This document shows positions 1 to 10,244 of a stretch of 64,000 bases of DNA, one piece after another (position 1 is the stretch's first letter; each line of letters starts with the position of its first letter). The notes under the pieces were generated by a model. That model ran no database searches, had not been told where the DNA came from, and saw only the letters and a program-made list of their open reading frames with translations. Both the position numbers and the translations under genes were made by a program. Origin of the DNA: Cryptomeria japonica (lineage: Eukaryota > Streptophyta > Pinopsida > Cupressales > Cupressaceae); the NCBI RefSeq assembly GCF_030272615.1, contig NC_081405.1, positions 570,707,095-570,771,094 on the forward strand. The letters are read 5' to 3'.

Positions 1-1087
1 TTCTTTTATTTTGTTATTTGCCTCACATCCTCTTCACATCTACCAATTTTCTTACTCATCCACTCACTTTCTACTCACAATTTCTAGCATGAAGACAAAA
101 ATAAAACCACGTGAGTTGTAACGGTGGTCTATACCCTAAAATAGATTATCTTTTTCTTCTTTTTGTACACAGTCTCTAAGCTCCCTTCACACAGGCGCTT
201 CCCTTTTCCCAAACTCCTATCAAAATCGAATTTCACTATATAATTTTTTTATGAGCACTATATATTCATTTCAACTAAATTATTAGACTAAATAAAATTT
301 TTAATTAAATATATTTTTACAAAAAGTGATAATATATATCAAATATAAGATTATATGGAGTCTCTAAAATATTTTGTTACAGTTGAAAATGGACATTTAA
401 TTACATAACATATTGTCATTACGTGGATATACAAAATATATACTTTTATATACATAGTTTTGTAAATAATAATAATAATTTTAATTGTCACTGTATTCAT
501 CTAATATGTGGAAAGATATTAGAAGTTACTACAATGAATTTATCAATTTGATTGACATAAATTCTTTTTCTTCTTTTAATTCTTAGGTCCATTTTTAGCA
601 TAATGACCATAGCTTTTTATTATGGGTAAACAAGTTTAGAAGGAACCCAAAACCCTTTAAATAAAGCTACCTATAAGATAATCAATACTAGCAACAATAT
701 ACCCACAACAAAAAAATGACAAACATGCAACAAAAACTAGACAAACAATGTAGACAAAGACACTACTTTAACATATTTAAGATACTAGCAACTTCAAGTT
801 CTTGCTGTATATGTTCTGATGAAGTTCATACAAGTTTTATATGTTCTTTTTCGCACGCACACACGCACACATTCATGCACACACGTGTGCGTGCGCGCAT
901 GTACATGCATACATGCATGCATGTGTGTGTGTGTATTTATATAAGACCAAGCAACATAAAACACATTGAATGTGAAACCTTTATTTATTTTGCACCTTCC
1001 CTTTGGATTTTCTTTATTGCCATAGCCCTAGCCACCACTGGACATTTTGTGCCACAAGTAGCATGAGCTAGACTGTTGGCCACCTCT
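1..1087. other. A+T-rich intergenic DNA, no gene recognised
   Basis: No coding region can be supported here. The only longer open frame (716-1066, plus) runs through a purine/pyrimidine alternating tract and translates into low-complexity His/Thr/Met-rich sequence, so it is treated as chance. The stretch ends where similarity to 48426 onward begins. Confidence 0.6.
874..936. repeat. Alternating purine-pyrimidine tract (CA/TG/CG/TA)
   Basis: Sixty-three bases alternate purine and pyrimidine without a break. They include a CACACACGTGTG palindrome, a GCGCGC core and a terminal (TG)n run. A shorter 21-base alternating run (852-872) lies just upstream. Such tracts are classic candidates for left-handed Z-DNA and are prone to length change. 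No gene depends on it visibly. Confidence 0.8.
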
Positions 1088-3520
1088 TCAATGCATAACA
1101 TTTTCTATATTTCTTAAAAGGAAGTCAAAGAAAATATTCGTTATTGTTTCAAGTTTCCTAAAAATCTTACAAACTTCAATATTAAGTGGACATAAAACTT
1201 AAAATGTATTTTTCAACTATTTATCTTCAAAATCCAAATTCCAACATTTATTATTAAAATTAGTTATGAATCTAATACTAGAGAATATTTGATAAATAGT
1301 TTTGTTTTACAAACAATGACATTATTTCATTTAAGACCGTTATAACTATCCAAATCTTGTATACATACAATGGATAGATAAAAGACTTTTGTGGCGTCCT
1401 GAGGATAGTAGATTTTTTCCTCCAATTCGATAGGGGTGTATCATATTCACAATGCAATGAGGCCTACACTTTTAGATGTTCATTTTTTAATGCATCTAAG
1501 TAAAACTTTATAACTCACTAAACACTTATATGTCTAGGCCAAGCATTTGTGTGGGTGGGCGAAGAGGTAAATGGATATCAACAAAGTCATTAGCAATTTT
1601 GTTTAGCTTGCCATCATGTTCTATTTGTTTCTATGTCATGTTCCTACATGACATGATCATACATGAGACTCCTTGTCTTGTTAGTATTGTAAAACATATT
1701 TTAATGTAAAATATACATTGATATATAAAATGTGTTAAAAATATATAATTTTTATGCCACTTACCTATCAATCACACATATCTATGAACCATCACATTCT
1801 CTCATTTATATGTCTATGAAATTTTCCTTCCAAATTTATAAATATGAAATTTAAAGTTTACATAATTTTCACATATAACCTTCTTAACAAAGATGAACTA
1901 TACAGATTTTACATAACCTATGGTTATGCTCTTTTGTTTAAATGTATTTAATTCATTTATTTTTCACATACATGATTTTACTAGCTATATTTTCATATCA
2001 TTCAAATTACAAACTTATATTAGAGTGCTAAAAGGATTCTAAATGCAGGACTAAGCAATGATACTATTATTATTGGTATATATTTATAATTGTCAATTTC
2101 ATATAACATGTCTATTTATGACATTCCAACAATCCCACCTAAGTATTCATATACCACTTGTTTTTAGATGAAAAAATAAAATAAATTAAGTTAAATCAAA
2201 TGAAGGAAAAATAGATTATTACATATTTTATAAGTCCATAATATTGCCACACACATATTGCAATGAAAATAAATCATTGTATTTCCATTTGCATATAATG
2301 AATTGAAACACAAATCATGAGTAGGGATCATATTTTAACATAATATTATAAATATTTCTCAAATTATAATTAAAGAGTAAAAAAAAACAATCTCAACTCG
2401 TACATATATAACAATTGTTTATCTAATGCTATAATTAATTATGTATCATTTCAACCACAATAACTAATAACAAATAAAATAAAATAAAATAACATCAATA
2501 TATTTTAATTCTGTTTAAAATTGAAAAAATTAATCAAAATATTTCAAGCCTAAATAGAAGACAAACAAAATAATTATTATAACAATAAATATCTAAAGAG
2601 ATGCGTGTATTTTCGTCTCATACAATTCATGTAGTTCAAATCAGTGAAACCACTTGTAATATCACTTTCAATAATTCTTTACATACACACAGTACTATTG
2701 ATCTTCCGGTACTGATATTGGCTCATTTTTCTTAAAGAATGGTGTTGTGCAGATGGGACAAGTATTGTGATCCTCGAGCCATGGCCAAATGCAGTGAGAA
2801 TGAAATATATGTCGGATCATACAAGGAATCTCTCGAACATTTTCTCCGAGAATAAAATCATCCCTACAAACTCCACAGAAAAGTCCATCATCAACATGAA
2901 AACCTGAAATTGTTACAATGGGCAGTGCCTCTACAAATTCTTTCGCCTTCCTTTCATTCTCTACTATCTTCACGATTTTTTTCCGAAGAGAATCGAAGGT
3001 ATTGAAGACTCCACGTAACCACCGAATATCAGCAGGGAGTCGATCCTCGTGAACTTCAATCAGGAGAAATTCAGAATACAATGAATCGTGAAGGCTGTTA
3101 AGCTGTTGCAGACGACGAGGCAGAGCTTCACGTTCCATAAAACAATTTGCTTGCATGAATAACTTGGTGGCTTCGATACGTAAATCCCCCATGCGGCATT
3201 CCAGGCTTTTGCACCACTCGGCAACTTCCTTTTCTTTGCAACCTATATTCTTCTCCTCCTGCATTTGCGCCATTTCTTCACTTCACTGTCTTTATACCAA
3301 ACGGTTAGGTTAGAAAATTAATAGTGAGAAGATTTTCAATTTGGTATGCGAATTTGTGGAATGGATTGCAGTCATCTAGCAATATGTAGTGAATGAAGCG
3401 TCAGGGTTAGTTTCATCTTGCACCCTCTCAAAAGAGACGAACCGTTGATCCAAATGGTATTTGATTTATTGATGATTTTCTACAGGTGATGTTTACGAAA
3501 AGCTCGTAAATTTAAAATTT
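1088..3520. repeat. Segmental duplication block A, copy 1
   Basis: From about 1088 to 3520 the sequence matches 48426-51225 in the same orientation. The match is interrupted only where about 480 bases (1899-2378) are replaced by about 860 unrelated bases in the other copy (49242-50105). The block carries the RING-H2 gene. Similarity is highest across the gene and its immediate 5' side and weaker in the A+T-rich flank. Boundaries were read by eye and are good to about ten bases. Confidence 0.85.
2695..3273 (-). CDS. RING-H2 finger protein (putative E3 ubiquitin ligase), copy 1
   Basis: A 192-residue single-exon reading frame. The C-terminal part is a canonical RING-H2 finger: Cys133-x2-Cys136-x14-Cys151-x3-His155-x2-His158-x2-Cys161-x10-Cys172-x2-Cys175. 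It has the usual Trp-Leu (WPWL) after the sixth ligand and Pro between the last two cysteines. All eight zinc ligands are present. The spacing Cys151-x3-His155 is two residues longer than the common Cys-x-His of this class. Known RING-H2 proteins recruit E2 enzymes for ubiquitin transfer; the substrate cannot be read here. Residues 1-115 are helical, charged and lack a recognised domain; no signal peptide or membrane segment is seen. The frame opens with ATG at 3271-3273. A TATAAAG lies only about 18-24 bases upstream, too close for an ordinary core promoter. A near-identical copy sits at 50427-51005 (two amino-acid differences). Confidence 0.85.
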   Translation of the reverse strand: MAQMQEEKNIGCKEKEVAEWCKSLECRMGDLRIEATKLFMQANCFMEREALPRRLQQLNSLHDSLYSEFLLIEVHEDRLPADIRWLRGVFNTFDSLRKKIVKIVENERKAKEFVEALPIVTISGFHVDDGLFCGVCRDDFILGENVREIPCMIRHIFHSHCIWPWLEDHNTCPICTTPFFKKNEPISVPEDQ

Positions 3521-3902
3521 AATTATTATATGTCCCTACCTTTACAGGCACCACACTACTGTTTTCACGTCCACTTTTATATTCATTTGTTTGTATTTCA
3601 AATATTAAAGGTGATTTCTAATATTTGTGGGGCAGTGATTTTTTATTTATTTTTAAATGTCAAAATTTAAATTTCTGATTGGCTTTTATAATTTTTACCC
3701 AGTCCAAATGCAATTTTTGTGACGAAAAAAATCAATCTTATAAAAATCAATGCAAATGTGGGTTTTCTACTGCCATCCACTGTTTGTTTGTTTGTCGTTC
3801 ACGAGGGATTGTTGGTATGGGTTTTTAGAATTTAAGTTTCAATTTCAATTTATGAAAGTTTACCATACATGTTAATTTGTATTTTGTGTTCATCTTAAAT
3901 TT
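3521..3902. other. Intergenic, nothing recognised
   Basis: A+T-rich sequence right of block A. It contains a short (TTTG)n run near 3783. No gene, repeat partner or RNA gene was recognised. Confidence 0.5.
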
Positions 3903-4250
3903 TTGTTACTCTTGCAATTTGTAGATCTGGAATATATTTACCTAAATGCCACCTTTGAGTTAGGGCACTCAACATTAGAGGGATGCAGCAAACACCCTCA
4001 TCTTGGCATTTTACTTCCTATGGCTGGCATTGCTATAGCTATTCTTTTTGCTTTTCTATTGGTCGGGTTTCTTTTGTGGAATGTTGAAGACAACCCAAGA
4101 AAAGCATAGAAGAGGATTTGTCGACTTCACTCAAAACATTCATATACAAAGAGCAAATTACAACCCCAAATTTCAAGTACAATCTTGGGAGTGGAGCATT
4201 CGGCTCTGTGTTCAATAGAAATCTACAAGACATGCTTGTGGGGGTATTTC
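3903..4250 (+). pseudogene. Receptor-like kinase fragment (lectin-RLK type): membrane segment and start of kinase domain
   Basis: The first frame (3903-4109) gives a short extracellular piece with Cys, then a strongly hydrophobic segment (about residues 34-60: GILLPMAGIAIAILFAFLLV) typical of a single-pass receptor. After a frameshift near 4107, a second frame from about 4110 to 4250 reads juxtamembrane sequence followed by FIYKEQITTPNFKYNLGSGA and FGSVF. This is the glycine-rich ATP-binding loop (GxGxxG) of a protein kinase. The order (membrane segment, 'Y-K-E' juxtamembrane motif, P-loop) fits G-type lectin S-receptor-like or related plant RLKs. The VAVK lysine region is already degenerate, and the rest of the kinase and the whole ectodomain are missing. 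It is a dead fragment. Confidence 0.7.
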
Positions 4251-7200
4251 ATTGGAACCCTACAAAATTTGCAAAGACCTGTTTATAATTTGTCTTTTTT
4301 TGGAGTAAAGTTGGATAATAGGCTAGTTTAGCTTTAAAATGTATTATAATTCCCAACCCTGGAAATTTTTTGTTTTGAGGGGACCCGAAACCCCGTACAT
4401 CATATCCAAAGATAGATCAATAAAGTATCTAGACATCAAAACAAAATGGGTTGTAAGAGAGAAGGAGAGCATAAACACAGCAGCCAGAGGAAAAGACAGG
4501 AAAAAACCAATGAGATACTAGAAAAAAAGAAACAAAAAGTAACCACCTAGCTACATGAAAATATTGAGACTATCAGTAGCCTCTGTCTCCAACATTAACA
4601 TGGTCTTTGTAGCTTCCTTAAGGTGAAGAAGATACTGAGGCATAGGAACCTACTGGAAAATTTATGTTATGGATGTGTAAAATGAATGATTTTTACTTTA
4701 AAATTGATTGAATTCCTTAAAAAATTGGAAAAATTATTTCGAGAATTTTGTTTCCTTTTTAGGAAGGAATGGAAAACATGGAAAATTTATATCACGAATG
4801 TGCCAAATGAAGAATTTATAGTTTAAAATTGATTGAAGGCCTAAAATTTTTGATAGAAGACATGTGAATTTGGTAAAATATTTATCTCAACTTATTGCAA
4901 ATACAAAAAAATTCTACATAGAATTGACTCCTTCTTAGTGTAGATGCAAAACAAATGATTTTAGCATGACAATTGATTGGAACCTTACTTAAAATTGAGA
5001 GTGGGTGGGGTTGAATCAACATAAAATAAAATTTTGGACTTCAATCTGGCATTAACCAATTCATTACATAAAAATTAAGACATCATAGAACATTCATATC
5101 AATCACATATGAACACCAAAATTTATACATGGGAAACCCAAACTGGGAATAACCACGGTGAGCACAAACTCACAAAATCAATCCACTATATGGAAATATT
5201 TAACAAAAGAGAGAGGTCATTGCTTTAGACTTGTATATAGAGGCTAACTACTCTTGGGGAAAGATACAAAAGAGGGCTTGCAAACCTAAAGATAACTACA
5301 ATAGGGAAAGATACATATTTATAACTTTTGAGAAAAGAACTATCTGAATAAAAGCATCTTGATATGCTGATTACAGTCATTGTTAAAGAACAATCTCTTA
5401 CCTTACTGAAATATTCAAACCACCAGACCTTCTGGATCACTACATCCACATCCACTATCACTTCTACACTGCAATACCATCTAACACAACAAATTAAATC
5501 AAAATCCTTACATCAAGATGCACATACTTACTCCTGAATTCTACATACATATCTCACATATTCATCATCATCCAACTTACATCTCGCTCGTCTATACTTT
5601 AAAAAAAATCAAGTATGTATACCAAACCGAAATGAAAACATCTTAACCAAGTTGGCCAAAAGATAGATTGTAATGTGTACACACATTTTGAACTCAAGAT
5701 ATACAACTATATCAAAAATATAAAACATGGTGATGGCTTAATATCAGTTAGTTTGTGTTTGCTAAATTGAATGAGATAGTATGAAAGAAGTGGATATAAA
5801 TGATGTTGATACTCGTATGTTTCTCTCCTATGCTCTGAACTATAGTTCCTAAATTTTCTAGAACTATTTGTTGACTGGAGTGGATGTTTGGGATGGTAAG
5901 TGGCTATTTGGAATTGATGTCAAACTTGTTGGTCTAGAAGAGATATTTAACCATTCTCTAGGCCTGAAGATGGTTCTAAAATGGGTAGTTAATGTAAGTT
6001 GGTGCAAAAGACATGTGGTTGTATGGAGTATTTGTATAGATGTGTGGATGGATATTTGTGGCAATAGATTATGGTCTGTTGTGATATTTACAGAGCTATG
6101 TTGGTTTTTTGTGGAGACCTATTTGACATTTCAGTTATGGCTAATTATTCCAGTAAATAGTTTTTCAAGTAGTTTGGTCTGGTATATGGCAGATATGCAT
6201 TAGATAGTTATGTGGTTCAAAGCGATGTTTATGGATGTACATTCTCATTATATCTCATTTTCTAAAAGGATACACGATCTTAAATTATATTTAATTAAGT
6301 CTAAGTTTGAATTGATAAATTTGTAGTACAATGGTGTGGAGAAATGTGTTGCATTTCTTAGGTTATGATTGGTGAAGTTTTGCAGATGATTGGTTCAAGT
6401 TTCCTAATTTTTATGTTGCTTATCTGGTTGTCCAAAAGTTTTGTTGATTTTTTGGATTGAATGTTAAGTTTTTTGTACAAGAATAAGTTAATTGTTGTAT
6501 CTTTTGAGGCTGACTCATGTGTCTTTGGCCCGTGTAGTTGCATGCAGATGCATGAAATTTGTATTGGGAGTATTTGGAAGGTATTCCAACATGGTGTGAC
6601 CCTTCACACATTTCATTTTTCTTTCGAATTTGTGAGGAAGAGTGTTTTTGAATTGATGGTTATGTATGAAAAAGTTACATCTTATTAGGTTGACCTAATG
6701 GAAGGGTCAAACTCATTATGTTGATGGATTCAAATAAGTAGAGAGTGTTATGTGAAGTCATTGTGAAGTGGTGAACATGTTCAAATATACAATGGAGCAG
6801 TGATGAAGATAATTTTCTGTGTATTGAATTGTTAATTATTATCTACATCTTGGTAGATGTTGTAGTGTCCCTCCTTGATTTATCTTTTCCTTTTGTGCTT
6901 TGATAGACTATTTTTGTCATAGCAAAGGCAGTCTTGTGATGCTTGGATTAGGCTATTGTGGATTTATATGTGATTTAGATGCTTAATCTTTGATATTGGG
7001 CATAATATTATGCATTAGACACTATTATTTCATGTGGATGATGACATTATGGATTGTTATATGGTTATTATGAAGATAGGTGCTCATTTGATGATTTATA
7101 TGTATCTCTTTCTATGTGTTGTTTATATTATTTTATGATGGTTTGAGAGTATTTTATGATGAGCTAGCCCTATTTCATGATGTGAGATTTATTATGACAT

Positions 7201-7707
7201 TTCTTGATTATTTGCGAGTGTCTTCTATTATCTTCATGATAGGGACGATGTCACATCACTCATTGCGAGTGGGATGTGCCATTGTGATTCTCTATCACTT
7301 GCCTGTATTATATTTATATATATCATGTATATTATATCATGGCTTTGTGGATGTAGGATTTACAGGTACAAGACATTGACTTCACCTGGCTTCATAAGTC
7401 TGAGCATGTCTTATCCTAATAACAAGTTGATCAAAGATGACCTAAAATCCCATTCTACACTCTAGGTTTAAGATTAATTACCCTTGTTAGTTTAAAATCT
7501 TTGCGTGAGTTGTGGTTAGTGTGTGTAATATTTTCTTGGATTATTTTTATGGTGGCTTGCCTTGTGTAGCTTGGTTAATCATTAATTATTTTATTAAATT
7601 AATTTATATAGTTTAATAATGTTAGATTAAAATAAAAGATTAATATAGTTTATAATAATTAATTAAATGAATAATTGGTATAATATTTAATAATAAGTAT
7701 TGATAAA
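4251..7707. other. Non-coding A+T-rich stretch
   Basis: Several 60-110-codon frames exist on both strands (for example 5868-6203 plus and 7116-7379 plus). Their translations are low-complexity, overlap on opposite strands and show no domain. The texture resembles old, decayed transposon sequence. No repeat partner was recognised elsewhere in the window. Confidence 0.45.
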
Positions 7708-8015
7708 TTAATATTAATATCTTCTTGAATTTTTTTTGGATTCGATTGTGTGTATTTTTTTTTCGCATCAATGTTTCAAATCACACTCCATGATTCATCA
7801 TCAAGATGAAAAGAATTCCAAAGACATGAAAGATATTTTGTCTCAAATCTACAACTCAACATCTTTCATGTCTTTGAAATTCTTTTCATCCTGATGATGA
7901 ATCACAGAGTGTGATTCGAAACGGTGATAGGAAAAAAATACACACAATCGAATCCAGAAAAAATTCAAGAATATAAGATGGATTGTGGAAATCTCATAGC
8001 TTTAATATTAATATC
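7708..8015. repeat. Foldback (long inverted repeat) bounded by 14-bp direct repeats
   Basis: Positions 7722-7971 form one large imperfect palindrome. The left arm (about 7722-7840) begins TTCTTGAATTTTTT and runs through a GGATTCGATTGTGTGTAT block, a TCAAATCACACTC block and a TTCATCATCA block. The right arm returns their reverse complements, ending AAAAAATTCAAGAA. Arms are roughly 115 bases with scattered mismatches and a short A/T-rich loop. The same 14-mer, TTAATATTAATATC, lies directly left of the arm (7708-7721) and again at 8002-8015, 30 bases past the right arm. This could be a foldback/MITE-like insertion with a target duplication, or a hairpin-RNA locus. No coding capacity. Confidence 0.8.
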
Positions 8016-9028
8016 ATCATTTGGTAAGGAAAGGCTTTATTATTAATTAGAATATTTATTTATATAAATAGTCTTTGATTTATTATTGTGGCTTTAATTT
8101 AATATAGCCTTGGTTTATTTATTATTGGGCTTTTATATTTATTTGTGCCCATAATTTTATAAGTTGTTTATATTATTACTATTATTATCTTTTTACTCTC
8201 TTGGGTTGCTTGGTAGATTCTTTATACCTACCCTATTATTCTATTGGTTATATTTTTGGGTAAGTAAAGTAATTAAGGTTTTATTATTCTTACCTTGGTT
8301 TTTGAGATGGTTGGTAAGAAACATATTATTTGGTAATATTTTGATTGGCTGGGATTTTCACTTGCAAGATTGTCTTTTCGAATGCATTTTTGCTGGAGTT
8401 GGATTTTGGATCTTTAAGGAATTTGGATTTCTTGGCTTGTGGATTTTCTTCATCAAATTCTTGTTTCTATGTATTACCACGTTGGAGGTCTTTACTTCAG
8501 CATTTTCAATTTGGAAAGATTGTCTTCTCTATGTATTCTCGATAATGTGGAGAAAATAATTTATTAGTATAGTTTTGTATAGCTGGCATATAAAATATTT
8601 CCTTACATAAATTTAACCTATGATTTAACTTTAGGAAATGGGAAAAATAATTTGGTGATATGGCTGTTGTTGTGAATATACGGCTCTATATTTTTTTGTC
8701 TTTGATGGAGTCTTGCTCTTTTCTCTCAATTATTGATTGAAATGTGTTTAGTTATGGATTTGATGGAGTATTGTCTTGTTTTGGGTTCTCTATGGGATGT
8801 AAGAGGCTTTTGGTGACTCCATTTTTGAGTAGTTTGTGTATTTGTTGTGTAGTTTCGGAATGGAGAATTCTTCCTGATTATTCTATGTTATTTTGATTTG
8901 TTTATGTCTTTCTTTTGTTATTGGATAGTCGTCACTTTTCAGTTGATTTCATGAGGAAAAATTCCCTTGATTTTTAATTTAAACTCGTAATTTTACTGTT
9001 TATCCATGTTTTCTATTGTCTGAGTCCT
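8016..9028. other. Non-coding stretch with a hydrophobic chance frame
   Basis: The longest frame (8164-8559, plus, 131 codons) is almost entirely Leu/Phe/Ile/Trp because the DNA is T-rich. A second frame overlaps it and no homologous domain is visible. Treated as non-coding. Confidence 0.45.
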
Positions 9029-9230
9029 ATGTGCTAAAGTATTTATCATATGTGCTCAACAAATTGTTATATGCATCATTTTGGTAATTGTATATGCTAT
9101 TCTGGTGATTATATGCGCTATTTTGTCTTTTGTAGGCACCGAAGTTCTAGTCATAAGCGCTGAAACTTTAATCATATGCGCTGAGTAATTAGTCAGATGT
9201 GCTATAATAAGTATCATATGCACTATTCTA
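9029..9230. repeat. Ten-unit tandem array with 21-bp period, core ATCATATGCGCT
   Basis: The core ATGYGCT or a one- to three-base variant starts at 9029, 9050, 9071, 9094, 9113, 9134, 9155, 9176, 9197 and 9218. Spacing is 21 bases in every step except one 23/19 pair that cancels out. Units keep the core best and vary in the spacer. Twenty-one bases is two turns of B-DNA, so all cores face the same side of the helix. The array has stops in all the frames I followed, so it is more likely a minisatellite or a cluster of binding sites than a heptad-coding exon. Confidence 0.85.
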
Positions 9231-10244
9231 TGTTATCTATATTATTTTACCTTCTGGAGTTTGTATTTTGATCTTTTGGATTCTCAGTTTGTTTAGGGGG
9301 TCTGATCAGAGGCTGTGTCATTTTTGTGAGTGCTCTTGGTTGTCCGAAGTAGAGATTTAATATAATAATTGATTATTCGTTTGGTTACATGATGTATAAT
9401 ACCTTTCTATGATGATGGTTCCTTTATTTATGAGATTTATGTAACCAAGTTGGATTGTGTTATTGGCTCAATGTGTATTTATGATGTTCTATCATGGTTA
9501 GCCAGATTTTGGTTAATGAGCTTTATTGTTTAAGTAGGGGGAGTGGGCTTCCATGACTCTACCGAGGTCACGAGGAATAGGTTGCTAGGATTCTTGAGTA
9601 AGAGACTCGAGGTCTAGATTGATTGGATAGCTCATTGGAGGTTTTCCATTGTAATTGATAAGTGATAACATAATAATTAATCTTAGGTAGAGTAACTCAT
9701 CCAAAAAACATAATAAATGTGTTGAGTGGTGCCTATCTCATGGATCGGTTATCGGAGTGAGGTAGAGGATCTGGTAATCGAGTAAACCGAACTCCTTTAT
9801 TTCCTCAAAGGTTGAGATGATTATGCATGTGTATCCTATGTGGTAGCATGTGATGACACTCTTTCCCTACATGTTGATTCTAGTTCCTTTTATCTTGTTT
9901 TTGAATTGCCTCTTGAGTTTCTTGGTTGTTTGGTATAATTCTCCTTGGTTGTGTTAGAGTTGTTTCCTCTTTGGTTGATAGGTGTCAGCTTAGATCTAGA
10001 GCATATGTGGGATCTTGTGTCATCTCCTAGCATGCGAGATGGTTCCTTTGGTTCCACATGGTCAGGTGGTTGGTTCCTCTCTTCCATTGGGATGTTCTTC
10101 CGTGGATGCTTTTCTTGGATGCTTGAATGGATGTGGATCTCGTATCTCTTCAGTTCATGGATGGATATTTCTAGCAACTTATTATTCATGATTCATTTGA
10201 CATGTATATGTAATTGTAAATGAGAGATTTTCTCTTTGTACCAG
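9231..10244. other. Unassigned, possibly transposon-derived, sequence
   Basis: The stretch is G/T-rich on the plus strand and joins abruptly to the gypsy fragment near 10245. A 99-codon minus frame (9890-10189) is charged and Asn/Arg/Glu-rich, as gag proteins can be, but has no motif. It overlaps an opposite frame of similar length. I cannot assign it. Confidence 0.35.

Noticed and set aside
716-1066. 116-codon plus-strand frame
   Set aside because: It runs through the purine-pyrimidine alternating tract, has no domain and no copy elsewhere; chance frame.
5868-6203. 111-codon plus frame with an overlapping minus frame
   Set aside because: Trp/Val-rich translation of T/G-rich DNA, no start context or domain.
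8164-8559. 131-codon hydrophobic frame that could look like a membrane protein
   Set aside because: T-rich DNA gives Phe/Leu/Ile codons in any frame; a second overlapping frame exists and no conserved pattern is seen.
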